Shown in pieces: positions 55,200 to 63,132 of a stretch of DNA of 64,000 nt. A model generated the notes under the pieces. The model was not told the origin of the DNA. It was given only the letters and a program-made list of their open reading frames with translations, and did not search any database. The DNA is from Actinopolyspora xinjiangensis. Its GTDB lineage: Bacteria; Actinomycetota; Actinomycetes; Mycobacteriales; Pseudonocardiaceae. Numbering within the stretch: the first letter of the stretch is position 1; each line of letters starts with the position of its first letter. The position numbers and the translations under genes were made by a program. The stretch covers positions 49,539 to 113,538 of the forward strand of contig NZ_FNJR01000015.1 of the NCBI RefSeq assembly GCF_900104475.1, in the 5' to 3' direction.

Positions 55200-55834
55200 A
55201 TGCCGGATCCGATGACCGGCGGTTCAGGCGGTCCCTCCCGGACGAGGTGCCGCTCTCCTCGCGATCCCCGCGCGAGCGGATCTCGAGCCTGTTACAGGCG
55301 AACAACATATGCCCCTCAAGTCAGGATGATTTCGTCACGGTGATGACAGGTGAGGTGCTGCGGGGATCGGTGAACGCCACGTTCTCGACACTGAGGCCCC
55401 GGAAAAGTGTTCACGGAATGCTTGCCATACTCCCGGCCGTTACCCCTGTCCGCCGGACGATTCCGGTGACGAGTCCGAAACCGCTCGGTGGAGACAGCGC
55501 CGGTACCGACAGTGAACGCGCGGGTCGGTTCCGCTCACGGTGGCGCTGCTCCCCGGCCGCCGATCCGCTGTCCGGCGGGGCGCAAGCACCACGGTGGCAC
55601 GTCCACAGCGGCGATGTCCTTACCGTTCGTGCTCGCCCGAATGGGACGCGGTCGCGGCGATTCACGGTTTCGCCGGGGAATCCCCGTCGGAGCCGAGCCT
55701 GACGGCCTGGTTCCGCGACCGCGTGGCGACACCCGATGCTCGGGCTGCGGAAGTGATCGAATTCTCCTCCGCTCCCCTCCGGAGCCGAGGTACGTGTTGA
55801 GGTTGCCCTCGGGTCAGGGCTCACACTTGATCAC
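55200..55834. other. region without an intact gene
   Basis: About 635 bases. At 55645-55765 one frame reads DAVAAIHGFAGESPSEPSLT, AWFRDRVATPDARAAEVIEF, which has protein-like composition and could be a remnant of an unidentified gene. A TTGAGG sequence (55797-55802), a GCCCT/AGGGC dyad (55805-55820) and CACACT (55822-55827, 19-base spacer) lie before the next gene. Confidence 0.45.
55797..55827 (+). promoter_or_regulatory. possible MerR-type promoter
   Basis: TTGAGG and CACACT are separated by 19 bases, the long spacer that MerR regulators act on, and a 5-bp dyad (GCCCT-N6-AGGGC) lies inside the spacer. A MerR-family gene is encoded downstream. The -10 box is poor, so the call is tentative. 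Confidence 0.35.
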
Positions 55835-56662
55835 ATGAGCCTCTCGAACTCGATCTTTTCGTCCGATTCGGTCTGGACCGGTATGGTGCCGGTCGAAGAC
55901 ACCGCGCTTGCCACGACCGATACGCGTGGGCCCGGCTGTCCCGTGGTCTATCTCAACGGTTCCTATGCCGATCAGTCGCACTGGCGGCGCGTCATCGGTG
56001 AACTCGGCAGCGACTGGCGACACATCACCTATGACGAGCGTGCTCGCGGCGGATCGAAGCGGTCCGCGGACTATTCGTTCGAGGCGTGCGTCCGTGACGT
56101 CGACGCCGTCCTCGAAGCGAGGAGCGTGGACCGGCCGATACTCGTCGGCTGGTCCTACGGGGCCGCGCTCGCGGTGCACTGGGCCAACCGCAACCCGGGC
56201 CGCGTCCTTGGAGTGGTCCTGGTCGACGGTGCGATGCCGTACGACTGGATCGACGACGCGGCCCGGGAACGGATCAGGACGTTGTTCCGCCGGTTGAGGT
56301 GGATGTTTCCGATCGCCCGTCGATTGGGCCTGGCTGCACGATTCTCCGCCGAGCAGCACGCCGAGATCAACATCGAGATCAACGAGGGCCTCGGCGCCCT
56401 CGGCCCCGTGCTGGACGGCCTGGCCTGTCCGGGCCGGTGGGTGATCGCCTCGGGAGGCAACCTGGGGGGCGGAGCCGAGGAGATGGAACGGGCTCGCGCT
56501 AGTCTCGCTCCCGCACTCGCCCGCAACTCGAACCTCGAGGTAAGCGCGAAGGTCGCGAGCAACCACTCGAAGATCCTGCGCAAGGATTTCCGGGCCGTCG
56601 CCGACGCGGTTCGCGAGATCGCCTCCACCCACGAAGCCCCATGTTCCCGCGAGGTGACCTGA
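55835..56662 (+). CDS. alpha/beta hydrolase
   Basis: A 275-residue alpha/beta hydrolase. The nucleophile elbow is ILVGWSYGAALAVHWANRNP, with Ser in GWSYG. The first strand/oxyanion part is CPVVYLNGSYADQSHWRRVI, and the lid region about 145-195 is helical and Arg-rich. The acid and final His are in WVIASGG...and ASNHSKILRKDF. The family covers esterases, lipases and dehalogenases. The gene is four bases before the MerR-type regulator, which probably responds to the hydrolase substrate. ATG 55835 is the natural start; the upstream GGGTCAGGG is not a ribosome-binding site. Confidence 0.85.
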   Translation: MSLSNSIFSSDSVWTGMVPVEDTALATTDTRGPGCPVVYLNGSYADQSHWRRVIGELGSDWRHITYDERARGGSKRSADYSFEACVRDVDAVLEARSVDRPILVGWSYGAALAVHWANRNPGRVLGVVLVDGAMPYDWIDDAARERIRTLFRRLRWMFPIARRLGLAARFSAEQHAEINIEINEGLGALGPVLDGLACPGRWVIASGGNLGGGAEEMERARASLAPALARNSNLEVSAKVASNHSKILRKDFRAVADAVREIASTHEAPCSREVT

Positions 56663-56666
56663 CAGG

Positions 56667-57443
56667 ATGGCCTATGGCGTCACGATCGGCCAGGCGGCGA
56701 CGTTCGCGGGCGTCACAGTGAAGACTGTGCGGCACTATCACAAGCTTGGCCTGATCGAAGAACCACCGCGTGACCGCTCCGGCTACAGGAGGTACAGCTC
56801 GGACGAGCTGCTGCGACTGGTTCAGATCCGTACGCTGGCGGCCGCGGGCGTGCCGTTGGCCGAGATCGGGGCCGTGCTCGAGGCGGATGCCGAGCAGTTC
56901 GACGCGGCGATCGCCGATGTGCGGCGACGCCTCACCGAGCGGATCGCGGAGCTGACCGCGCGACGCGAGACGTTGCGGCAGCTCGCCGAAGGCGACCGTG
57001 CCCTGCTGCCCGACCGCGCTCTCGATCTGCTGCACCGGATGTCCGAGCTCGGTTTCGAATCCGACTATGTAACCACCCAGCGGGAAGCCCTGGTGCTGTC
57101 CTTGGCTCTGGTGCCTGAGGGATTCGACGGTTTCCTGACCCTGCTCGAACGCCGGCTCGACGACCCCGGGTACGTCAACCTGGCCAAACGCTGCTGGGAG
57201 ACCGAGACCTGGCAGCCCGACGACCCCTGTATCGAGGAACTCGCGACCGCCGTAGCCGAGCACTTTCTCGCCAATCCCACGCTGCTGGGGGATCCCACTG
57301 ATCTGCGAACCTGGTCCGAAGCTGTCCCACAGTACAGAATGATCAACTACCACCGGCAGGACCGGATGCCGGTCTCAGCTCGGTTGACCGCGCTCATCGA
57401 GGCCAAACTCCGCACCGCTGGCGTACCCGTTCCACACCAATGA
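56667..57443 (+). CDS. MerR-family regulator
   Basis: A 258-residue regulator with an N-terminal MerR domain: GVTIGQAATFAGVTVKTVRH, YHKLGLIEEPPRDRSGYRRY, SSDELLRLVQIRTLAAAGVP. A dimerisation helix (about 85-115) and a larger C-terminal domain (FESDYVTTQREALVLSLALV, CWETETWQPDDPCIEELATA) follow, longer than simple metal-sensing MerR proteins; this form usually senses an organic ligand. It starts 4 bases after the hydrolase stop, so both are in one transcript and autoregulation through a MerR-type promoter is likely. Confidence 0.9.
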   Translation: MAYGVTIGQAATFAGVTVKTVRHYHKLGLIEEPPRDRSGYRRYSSDELLRLVQIRTLAAAGVPLAEIGAVLEADAEQFDAAIADVRRRLTERIAELTARRETLRQLAEGDRALLPDRALDLLHRMSELGFESDYVTTQREALVLSLALVPEGFDGFLTLLERRLDDPGYVNLAKRCWETETWQPDDPCIEELATAVAEHFLANPTLLGDPTDLRTWSEAVPQYRMINYHRQDRMPVSARLTALIEAKLRTAGVPVPHQ

Positions 57444-57518
57444 GGGAAGCACAACCCGCCGACGGACACGGCCCGGCATCAGGAACGTGCAGCCGCTGTC
57501 CACCCCCGGACGCCGGTG

Positions 57519-58286
57519 TTACGAGTCCGGTTTCAACGTACGGTCGAACAGGTCCAGCAGCGCCGACCAGTGCCGCTCGGTGGCCTGCTCGTCGTAGGCG
57601 GCGGTGTCGGCCTGAGTGTAGCCGTGCCCGGCACCCGGATACACTTCGCTACGGAAAGACAGCCCCGCCTCGGTCAGCGCCCGGTCGAGTCGTTCGATCT
57701 GCTCGGGTGGTAGCGCGTGGTCCTGGTCGGCGTGACCGAAGTAGAGTTCCGCGGTGATGGAGCCGGCCAGCCGATGCGGACTGTCGGGCTCCTCGGTGGC
57801 CAGACCGCCACCGTGGAACCCGGCCATGGCCGCCACCTGGTCCGGATACGTCCCAGCTGTGCGCAATGCCAGTACCGCTCCCATGCAGTAGCCGGTGACA
57901 CCGACCGCTGCCCCGTCGGCCTCCGGCCGCTGCCGTACCCAGTCCAGGTAGGCGCCGGCGTCCCGCATCGCCAGCTCGGGGGTGAGCGCCTGCATCATGG
58001 GGCCGATCTCGTCGAAGATCTCGGGACGCCTGCCCGGATCGATGAACTCGGGCAGCTCGACCACCGGTGCCCGGCCGTGGCGATAGAAGACGTTGGGCAC
58101 CAGCACGGTGTAGCCGGACGCGGCGAGCCGGTCGGCCATCACGATCAGATGTGGCCGTATCCCGAAGGCGTCCATGTAGAACAGCACGACGGGATGGGCG
58201 GCACCGTCGTCCGGGCACGTGAGGTAAGCATCAGCCACGCCGTCCGGCGTGGGAATGTCCACCGTTGTTCCCTGCACGGCAGTCAT
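57519..58286 (-). CDS. dienelactone hydrolase-family protein
   Basis: A 255-residue DLH-type alpha/beta hydrolase. The N-terminal strand TVDIPTPDGVADAYLTCPDD is followed by VLFYMDAFGIRPHLIVMADR. The catalytic Cys is in VGVTGYCMGAVLALRTAGTY, the Asp in AELYFGHADQDHALPPEQIE and the His in EVYPGAGHGYTQADTAAYDE. DLH enzymes open dienelactones in chlorocatechol breakdown, although many homologues act on other esters. The ATG at 58286 is used; the frame is open 24 more codons without resemblance. It stands alone on the reverse strand, convergent with the MerR gene. Confidence 0.9.
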   Translation of the reverse strand: MTAVQGTTVDIPTPDGVADAYLTCPDDGAAHPVVLFYMDAFGIRPHLIVMADRLAASGYTVLVPNVFYRHGRAPVVELPEFIDPGRRPEIFDEIGPMMQALTPELAMRDAGAYLDWVRQRPEADGAAVGVTGYCMGAVLALRTAGTYPDQVAAMAGFHGGGLATEEPDSPHRLAGSITAELYFGHADQDHALPPEQIERLDRALTEAGLSFRSEVYPGAGHGYTQADTAAYDEQATERHWSALLDLFDRTLKPDS

Positions 58287-58388
58287 CAGCCCTGTCCTTT
58301 CGTCCGAAGCAGTACTCGCGACGGCGCGGTGAGCTCGGTCCGAACCACCGCTCCGCACTGGTTTTCACACCGTCACGGCCGTTTTAGC

Positions 58389-58795
58389 CTATCCAGGCCC
58401 CGAGCATCGCGTCGTGCCGGTGTGAGCACACCACTGCCTCAGAGGAACCGGCCGGAGCAGGCCGCGTCGCAGCTGATCACGCAGTGTGCGCGCCACCCAG
58501 GCCATGACCGCATCGGCTTCGGGCTGGTTGGCCGTGGCCAGGTGCGCTTCGGTCAGCGCGGCGACCGCGAAGGTCCGACCGTCGGCGTGTTCGACCACGC
58601 CGACCTCGTGCCGCAGGTTCAGCAGCGTCCCGGTCTTCGACGACCATGCCGAGGAGTCGGAGACGAACTCCGGTTCCAGGCGTTGCCGGAGCAGGTTGCT
58701 GGCCATGAGTTCGCGCACCCGCGTGCCGATGTTTCGGGGGTGCGGGAAAGTGCTCACAGTGCCCGCAACAGATCGACGAAGGCCCTGGCCGATCC
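58389..58795 (-). pseudogene. C-terminal remnant of a class A beta-lactamase-like serine hydrolase
   Basis: From about 58795 to 58389 the reverse strand reads SARAFVDLLRAL, then after a frameshift TRVRELMASNLLRQRLEPEF, SDSSAWSSKTGTLLNLRHEV, GVVEHADGRTFAVAALTEA and WVARTLRDQLRRGLL. The KTG motif and order fit the serine hydrolases related to class A beta-lactamases. The catalytic Ser-x-x-Lys half is gone. The remnant is joined directly to a LysR N-terminus on its 5' side, so a deletion has fused two genes. Confidence 0.7.
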
Positions 58796-58944
58796 CGCGT
58801 TGGCGCCAGTGGACGCTCCAGAGTCGAGCCCCGGTGGCTGGCCACTGACTGGGGAATGCGCGCGAGAGCGGCTCCCCGAGTGAAGCTGCCCGCCTCGCCA
58901 ACGGCCACGAAGGCTTCGCGACCGCCAACCAGGTCCACATCCAC
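58796..58944 (-). pseudogene. N-terminal remnant of a LysR-family regulator
   Basis: Starting GTG 58944, the reverse strand reads VDLVGGREAFVAVGEAGSFT, RGAALARIPQSVASHRGSTL and ERPL, the helix-turn-helix half of a LysR regulator (about 50 residues). The effector domain is missing: the frame runs straight into serine-hydrolase sequence. It is divergent from the intact beta-lactamase gene, the usual place for a LysR-type beta-lactamase regulator, so the original controller is lost. Confidence 0.7.
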
Positions 58945-59046
58945 GGCTTATACGCGTTCGGCATCGGATCATCCGTTCGTGGCTTGGACGGGATGAGTCG
59001 AGGTCGATGAGAGTGGCTGTAGTAGTCAACGACGAAAGGAACCGCC

Positions 59047-59958
59047 TTGTTCGTACGGCGTACTTGCGGGGGTCTGCTGGCCTCGCTGGCTTTGCTCACA
59101 CTTGTCGGCTGCACCGGTGTCGGAGCCGAACAGTCAGCTCCCCCGCGGAGCTCGACGCCCACGCCTTCCACCGCGTCGGTGTCTCATGAGGACTTTCGGC
59201 GGCTCGAACACGAATTCGACGCTCGCCTCGGTGTCTACGCCGTGGACACGGCGACGGGGCGGGAACTGTCCTATCGTGCCGACGAACGATTCGCCTATGC
59301 CTCCACGCACAAGGCGCTGGCGGCGGGGGCGGTGCTGCGGCGAACTTCGCTCGAGGGACTGGACGAGCCGATCACCTACGATCGAGCCGATCTGGTGACC
59401 TACTCGCCGATCACGAAAGAGCACGTCGACAGCGGTATGAGTCTGCGTTCCGTGCTCGACGCCGCCGTGCGCTACAGCGACAACACCGCCGCGAACCTCA
59501 TGTTCGACGAGCTCGGCGGTCCTGAAGGGCTCAGCGCGGCGCTGCGCGAGATCGGTGACACCACCACCCACGTAGACCGGATCGAGCCCGACCTCAACGC
59601 GACCGAGCCCGGTGACATCCGCGACACCAGCACCCCTCGGGCGCTGGCCACCAGCCTGCGCGCTTTCACCGTCGGAAACGCGCTACCGAAGGACGAACGT
59701 GCCCTGCTCAACAGGATGCTGCGCAACTCCACCACCGGTGACGAGCTCATCCGTGCCGGAGCCCCGGATAGCTGGCGTGTCGGGGACAAAAGCGGCGCCG
59801 CCGACTACGGCACCCGCAACGACATCGCCGTGCTGTGGCCCCCGGAAGGGGCGCCCGTCGTGCTCGCGGTGCTGTCCGACCACCCGAGTCGGGACGCCGA
59901 GTACGACAACGCGCTCCTCGCCCGAGCGGCGGAGACAGCGCTACGCGAGTTCCGATGA
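59047..59958 (+). CDS. class A beta-lactamase, lipoprotein
   Basis: A 303-residue class A enzyme. A lipobox LVGC at about residues 19-22 after TCGGLLASLALLTLVG implies a lipid-anchored protein, common in Gram-positives. The active-site motifs are complete: Ser-x-x-Lys in YASTHKALAAG, Ser-Asp-Asn in RYSDNTAANLM, Glu in DRIEPDLNATEPGD (ExxLN), and Lys-Ser-Gly in VGDKSGAADYG. The TTG at 59047 is the start, with GAAAGGA 6 bases upstream. The divergent LysR gene is only a fragment, so expression may be constitutive or use another regulator. Confidence 0.94.
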   Translation: MFVRRTCGGLLASLALLTLVGCTGVGAEQSAPPRSSTPTPSTASVSHEDFRRLEHEFDARLGVYAVDTATGRELSYRADERFAYASTHKALAAGAVLRRTSLEGLDEPITYDRADLVTYSPITKEHVDSGMSLRSVLDAAVRYSDNTAANLMFDELGGPEGLSAALREIGDTTTHVDRIEPDLNATEPGDIRDTSTPRALATSLRAFTVGNALPKDERALLNRMLRNSTTGDELIRAGAPDSWRVGDKSGAADYGTRNDIAVLWPPEGAPVVLAVLSDHPSRDAEYDNALLARAAETALREFR

Positions 59959-60197
59959 TTTCGGCACCGTCCCCGAAGGGGGATCGGCGGTCGCCGGTCT
60001 GGCCGTGCTGTCGCGTGGAGTTGCTGACCGGGCGGCGTTCCACCGGCACTCGGCAGAGGCCCGGAGGTGATGTCGTCGCGGGATCGAGCAGGGCGATTCG
60101 GGAGAGGAAACCCCACGGGCAGGGGGATGTTCGCACCGCCCTGGCAGCGTCAGGCGGTCGTGGCGGTTCGGCCTCGACTTCAGTTCATTGTTAACTG

Positions 60198-60203
60198 TAC
60201 TGT
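60198..60203 (+). promoter_or_regulatory. -10 box / operator region of the CmtR-like gene
   Basis: TACTGT ends 8 bases before ATG 60211. The interval 60181-60210 is AT-rich and holds two related half-sites, TTGTTAACTG and CTGTTGAGTA, which may be the repressor's target. No ribosome-binding site precedes the ATG. Confidence 0.4.
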
Positions 60204-60210
60204 TGAGTAT

Positions 60211-60573
60211 ATGGTGACTTGTGAGACGCGCGAGGCGGTGTTGGCCCGGTTGGGACGGGCACTGGCCGATCCGACGCGGTGCCGAATCCTGGTGCGCCTG
60301 TTGGACGGGGCGCAGTACCCGGGGCGGTTGGCCGAACAGCTGGGACTGTCGCGGTCGAACGTGTCGAACCATCTGTCGTGCCTGCGCGGTTGTGGTCTGG
60401 TGATCGCCACCTACCAGGGAAGACAGGTGCAGTACACGCTCGCCGATGAGCACTTGGCCGGTGCGCTGCGGGAGTTGGTGCAGGTGGTGCTGGCCGTCGA
60501 ACCTACCGAGGCCTGCGCCGAGGAGGACACACCGACCGAGGGGGCAGCGCCCCGGGAAGTGGGGGTCTCATGA
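60211..60573 (+). CDS. ArsR/SmtB-family metal sensor, CmtR type
   Basis: A 120-residue winged-helix repressor. The DNA-binding part is DPTRCRILVRLLDGAQYPGR, LAEQLGLSRSNVSNHLSCLR. The CmtR-type cadmium/lead site is a Cys-x3-Cys in helix 4, SCLRGCGLV, plus a distal Cys near the C-terminus, EACAEED, matching Mycobacterium CmtR Cys57/Cys61/Cys102. Additional cysteines (TCETRE, RCRIL) are present. When Cd2+ or Pb2+ binds, the protein should leave the operator. The start is ATG 60211, probably leaderless. Its stop overlaps the next gene by four bases (ATGA), so sensor and exporter are one unit. Confidence 0.9.
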   Translation: MVTCETREAVLARLGRALADPTRCRILVRLLDGAQYPGRLAEQLGLSRSNVSNHLSCLRGCGLVIATYQGRQVQYTLADEHLAGALRELVQVVLAVEPTEACAEEDTPTEGAAPREVGVS

Positions 60574-61358
60574 TGGAAGCTTCCCGGCAACACGCCCCGC
60601 AGGGCGGGATCACCGGCGAGGCCGAGTGTTCCGACGGATGCTGCGCACCCCCGGCGGCGGCAGCGGTCGAGGCCACCAGCGCGGCCCCGAGCTCGCGCAG
60701 GCAGGCGGTGCTGTCCCGGCGGATCCGGCTGCTGGTGGCGGCCACCATCAGCTACAACGTGATCGAGGCTATCGTGGCCATCACGGCGGGAGCGCTGGCC
60801 TCCTCGACCGCGTTGATCGGGTTCGGGCTGGACTCGGTCGTCGAAGTGGCCTCGGCGGCGGCGGTGGCCTGGCAGTTCTCCGCGCGTGAGGTCACGACGC
60901 GGCAGGCCCGTGAGCGCAGCGCGCTGCGCGTCATCGCGGTGTCGTTCTTCCTACTGGCCGGCTACGTCGCCGTCGAGGCGGTCCGCTCGTTGGTCGGCGG
61001 TGCCGGTGCGGAGTCCTCCACCGTCGGGATCGTGCTGGCGGCCCTGTCGTTGGTGGTCATGCCCGGGCTCTCGTTGGCGCAACGCCACACGGGGCGGCGG
61101 CTGGGTTCGGCCAGCGCCGTGGCCGATTCCAAGCAGACCCTGCTGTGCACCTACTTGTCCGCGGTGCTGCTGCTCGGTCTGGTACTCAACGCCGCCCTCG
61201 GTTGGGCCTGGGCCGATCCGGTCGTGGCCCTGGTCATCGCCGCGCTCGCTGTCAAGGAAGGCGTGGAGTCCTGGCGGGGTGACGGTTGCTGCGCTCCTAC
61301 CGGACTGGCGTTGACCGGCCCTCGAAGCGGTGAGGGAAGCTGCTGCGATTCGGAGTGA
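60570..61358 (+). CDS. cation diffusion facilitator with cysteine-rich tails
   Basis: A 262-residue CDF-like transporter with six predicted membrane helices (first RLLVAATISYNVIEAIVAIT). Helix 2 carries the metal Asp in STALIGFGLDSVVEVASAAA, and helix 5/6 SASAVADSKQTLLCTYLSAV. Both soluble tails are unusual: the N-terminus has ECSDGCCAPP and the C-terminus GDGCCAP and EGSCCDSE, probably soft-metal sites. With the CmtR-type sensor in front (ATGA overlap), it is most likely a Cd/Pb/Zn exporter. The tails resemble those of other actinobacterial CmtR-linked exporters and could pass metal on. Confidence 0.88.
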   Translation: MMEASRQHAPQGGITGEAECSDGCCAPPAAAAVEATSAAPSSRRQAVLSRRIRLLVAATISYNVIEAIVAITAGALASSTALIGFGLDSVVEVASAAAVAWQFSAREVTTRQARERSALRVIAVSFFLLAGYVAVEAVRSLVGGAGAESSTVGIVLAALSLVVMPGLSLAQRHTGRRLGSASAVADSKQTLLCTYLSAVLLLGLVLNAALGWAWADPVVALVIAALAVKEGVESWRGDGCCAPTGLALTGPRSGEGSCCDSE

Positions 61359-61383
61359 GAGGTGCGGTGACGCCGCGGAACGT

Positions 61384-61400
61384 CGATCTCGACGAGATCG
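61384..61400. terminator. 17-bp palindrome after the CDF gene
   Basis: CGATCTCG-A-CGAGATCG is a perfect inverted repeat 25 bases downstream of the stop codon. It may act as a weak terminator or as a protein site; there is no T-tract. Confidence 0.4.
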
Positions 61401-61417
61401 TGGTTCGCTCCACCTCC

Positions 61418-61487
61418 GGTGCCCGGTGCCCGGTGCCCGGTGCCCGGTGCCCGGTGCCCGGTGCCCGGTGCCCGGTGCCCGGTGCCC
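61418..61487 (+). repeat. tandem repeat, ten copies of GGTGCCC
   Basis: Ten perfect uninterrupted copies of the 7-base unit GGTGCCC cover 70 bases. The array lies downstream of the CDF gene and has no coding partner. A 7-base unit with identical copies is prone to copy-number change by strand slippage. Confidence 0.9.
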
Positions 61488-61550
61488 GGAGACAGTGCGG
61501 CTCGGACCGCGTTTGACGTGGGACGTGGGCCAAATCGTGATCGAAGGTTC

Positions 61551-61736
61551 AGCCCGCGTCCCGCGACGGTGCGGTATGGCGTGGTCATGCTCCATGATCT
61601 GGTAGGACTCAGCGGCCTGTTCCGGCGGTAAGGTGAGGCCGAAGATCTTGTCGGGATCGCTCTCGCGGTGGAAGACCGATCCGATCAGTTCCCGCGAGAA
61701 GTGGCCCATCGGTGCTGGGCCACTGTGCAGATGCAC
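61551..61736 (-). pseudogene. C-terminal remnant of a zinc alcohol dehydrogenase
   Basis: The reverse strand reads APMGHFSRELIGSVFHRESD, PDKIFGLTLPPEQAAESYQI, MEHDHAIPHR, the end of a medium-chain dehydrogenase (DPDKIF.LTLPLEQAAEAYxxM). The GroES-like domain and cofactor domain are absent. Only about 60 codons survive next to the 7-base tandem array. Confidence 0.5.
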
Positions 61737-62108
61737 CGCGCGGATTCCACTCCTCTCCCTGGCGACTACACGTCGTGAGCGACGCGAATGTAGCCGAGGT
61801 GTCCGCCGGTGCTGGTGGTACGGATTGCCCGCTGTATCGAGCTCTGGGGCCGACCACCTCGCCCTCGATTTCCGGTGCCCTGTTCACCAGCTCCTCGTTA
61901 TCGATATCTCTCCGGTGCCGTCTCGCGGCCGGGATGAAAACCCGTGTTCAGGGAGTCGCTGTATCGGCTTCCCTGGGGTTATCAGGTTTGTTTGTGCGGT
62001 TACAGGAGGTTTGTGTTTCCCGGCGTCGAGGACAGGTGCCTAGCGTTGGGTGCTGCGGGCGGTGGGATCGCCTGCCAGCATCGAAACGACATCGAGGGAG
62101 GGGAGATC
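61737..62108. other. intergenic region, no gene seen
   Basis: About 370 bases before the SDR gene. It contains a purine-rich ribosome-binding site (GAGGGAGGGGAGA at 62094-62106) and no sustained coding frame. Confidence 0.5.
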
Positions 62109-62855
62109 ATGACCGGGAAGTTGCAGGACAAGGTCGCTGTGATCGGTGGTGGCGAGAAGAATCTGGGCGGGTTGCTGGCCACGACCTTCGCCGCGGACGG
62201 AGCGAAGGTCGTGGTGCACTACCACAACGACAGCTCCAGCGCCGAGAACACGGTCAAGGCGGTGCAGCAGGCCGGGTCACAGGCGGTCAGCGTGCAGGGC
62301 GATCTGACCCAGGTCAGCCAGGTGCGGCGGTTGTTCGACCAGGCGGTTGATTCCTTCGGCGGGATCGATGTCGCGGTCAACACGACCGGGATGGTGTTGC
62401 GCAAGCCGATCCTGGAGACCACTGAGGAAGAGTACGACCAGATGTTTGGCATCAACGCCAAGGCCGCCTACTTCTTCATCCAGGAGGCCGGACGCCGACT
62501 CAACGACTACGGCAAGATCATCAGTCTGGGCACGTCGTTGTTGGCGGCCTTCACCGACGGTTATTCCACCTACGCGGGGGGCAAGGCGCCGCTGGAACAC
62601 TTCACCCGGGCGGCGGCCAAGGAATTCGCCGACCGGCACATCTCGGTCAACACCGTGGCGCCGGGGCCGATGGACACCCCGTTCTTCTACCCCCAGGAGA
62701 CGCCGGAACGGGTAGAGTTTCACAAGTCGATGGCCATGGGCAACCAGCTCACCCGGATCGAGGACATCGCCCCGATCATCGAGTTTCTGGCCACCGACGG
62801 CTGGTGGTTCACCGGCCAGACGATGTTCCCCAACGGGGGCTACACGAGCCGCTGA
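62109..62855 (+). CDS. short-chain dehydrogenase/reductase
   Basis: A 248-residue SDR. The cofactor loop reads VIGGGEKNLGGLLATTFAAD, in which the usual TGxxxGxG is altered to GGGEKNLGG, a variant known in this subgroup. The catalytic residues are Ser in SLGTSLLAAFTDG and Tyr/Lys in YSTYAGGKAPLEHF; the tail is WWFTGQTMFPNGGYTSR. The substrate is unknown. The ATG at 62109 follows GAGGGAGGGGAGATC. It stands alone after the remnant-rich area. Confidence 0.9.
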   Translation: MTGKLQDKVAVIGGGEKNLGGLLATTFAADGAKVVVHYHNDSSSAENTVKAVQQAGSQAVSVQGDLTQVSQVRRLFDQAVDSFGGIDVAVNTTGMVLRKPILETTEEEYDQMFGINAKAAYFFIQEAGRRLNDYGKIISLGTSLLAAFTDGYSTYAGGKAPLEHFTRAAAKEFADRHISVNTVAPGPMDTPFFYPQETPERVEFHKSMAMGNQLTRIEDIAPIIEFLATDGWWFTGQTMFPNGGYTSR

Positions 62856-63132
62856 CTCCCATAGCCGCGGCGGTCCGTGTCGGGTGGATTCCGACCGGCC
62901 CGCTGCGGGCGGGCTTGTTCCGTTCCGCACGTGGCGGCAACCTGCTCTCCTCTGTTCTGTGCCGGGGCTGCTGGGCATGAGGCGAGAAGGAGATCACCAG
63001 GTCACAGAAACCATCGACAGTCAAGTGTGGTGAGCGCTCGGGGTGTGGCTCGCAGCACTCCGAGCCACTGTGGTGTATGCGGCCGATACTGACACGGCTG
63101 CGGGTCGGCTCCGTCTGTCAAGGAAGGTTGTT

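Noticed and set aside
55645..55765. Protein-like stretch read as a gene
   Set aside because: It has no start, no ribosome-binding site and no recognised domain, so it was kept only as a possible remnant in a gene-free region.
61418..61487. The 7-base tandem array as a CRISPR or protein-coding repeat
   Set aside because: No spacers exist, the unit is 7 bases, and the reading frames (PGARCPV repeats) lack a start, ribosome-binding site and neighbours.
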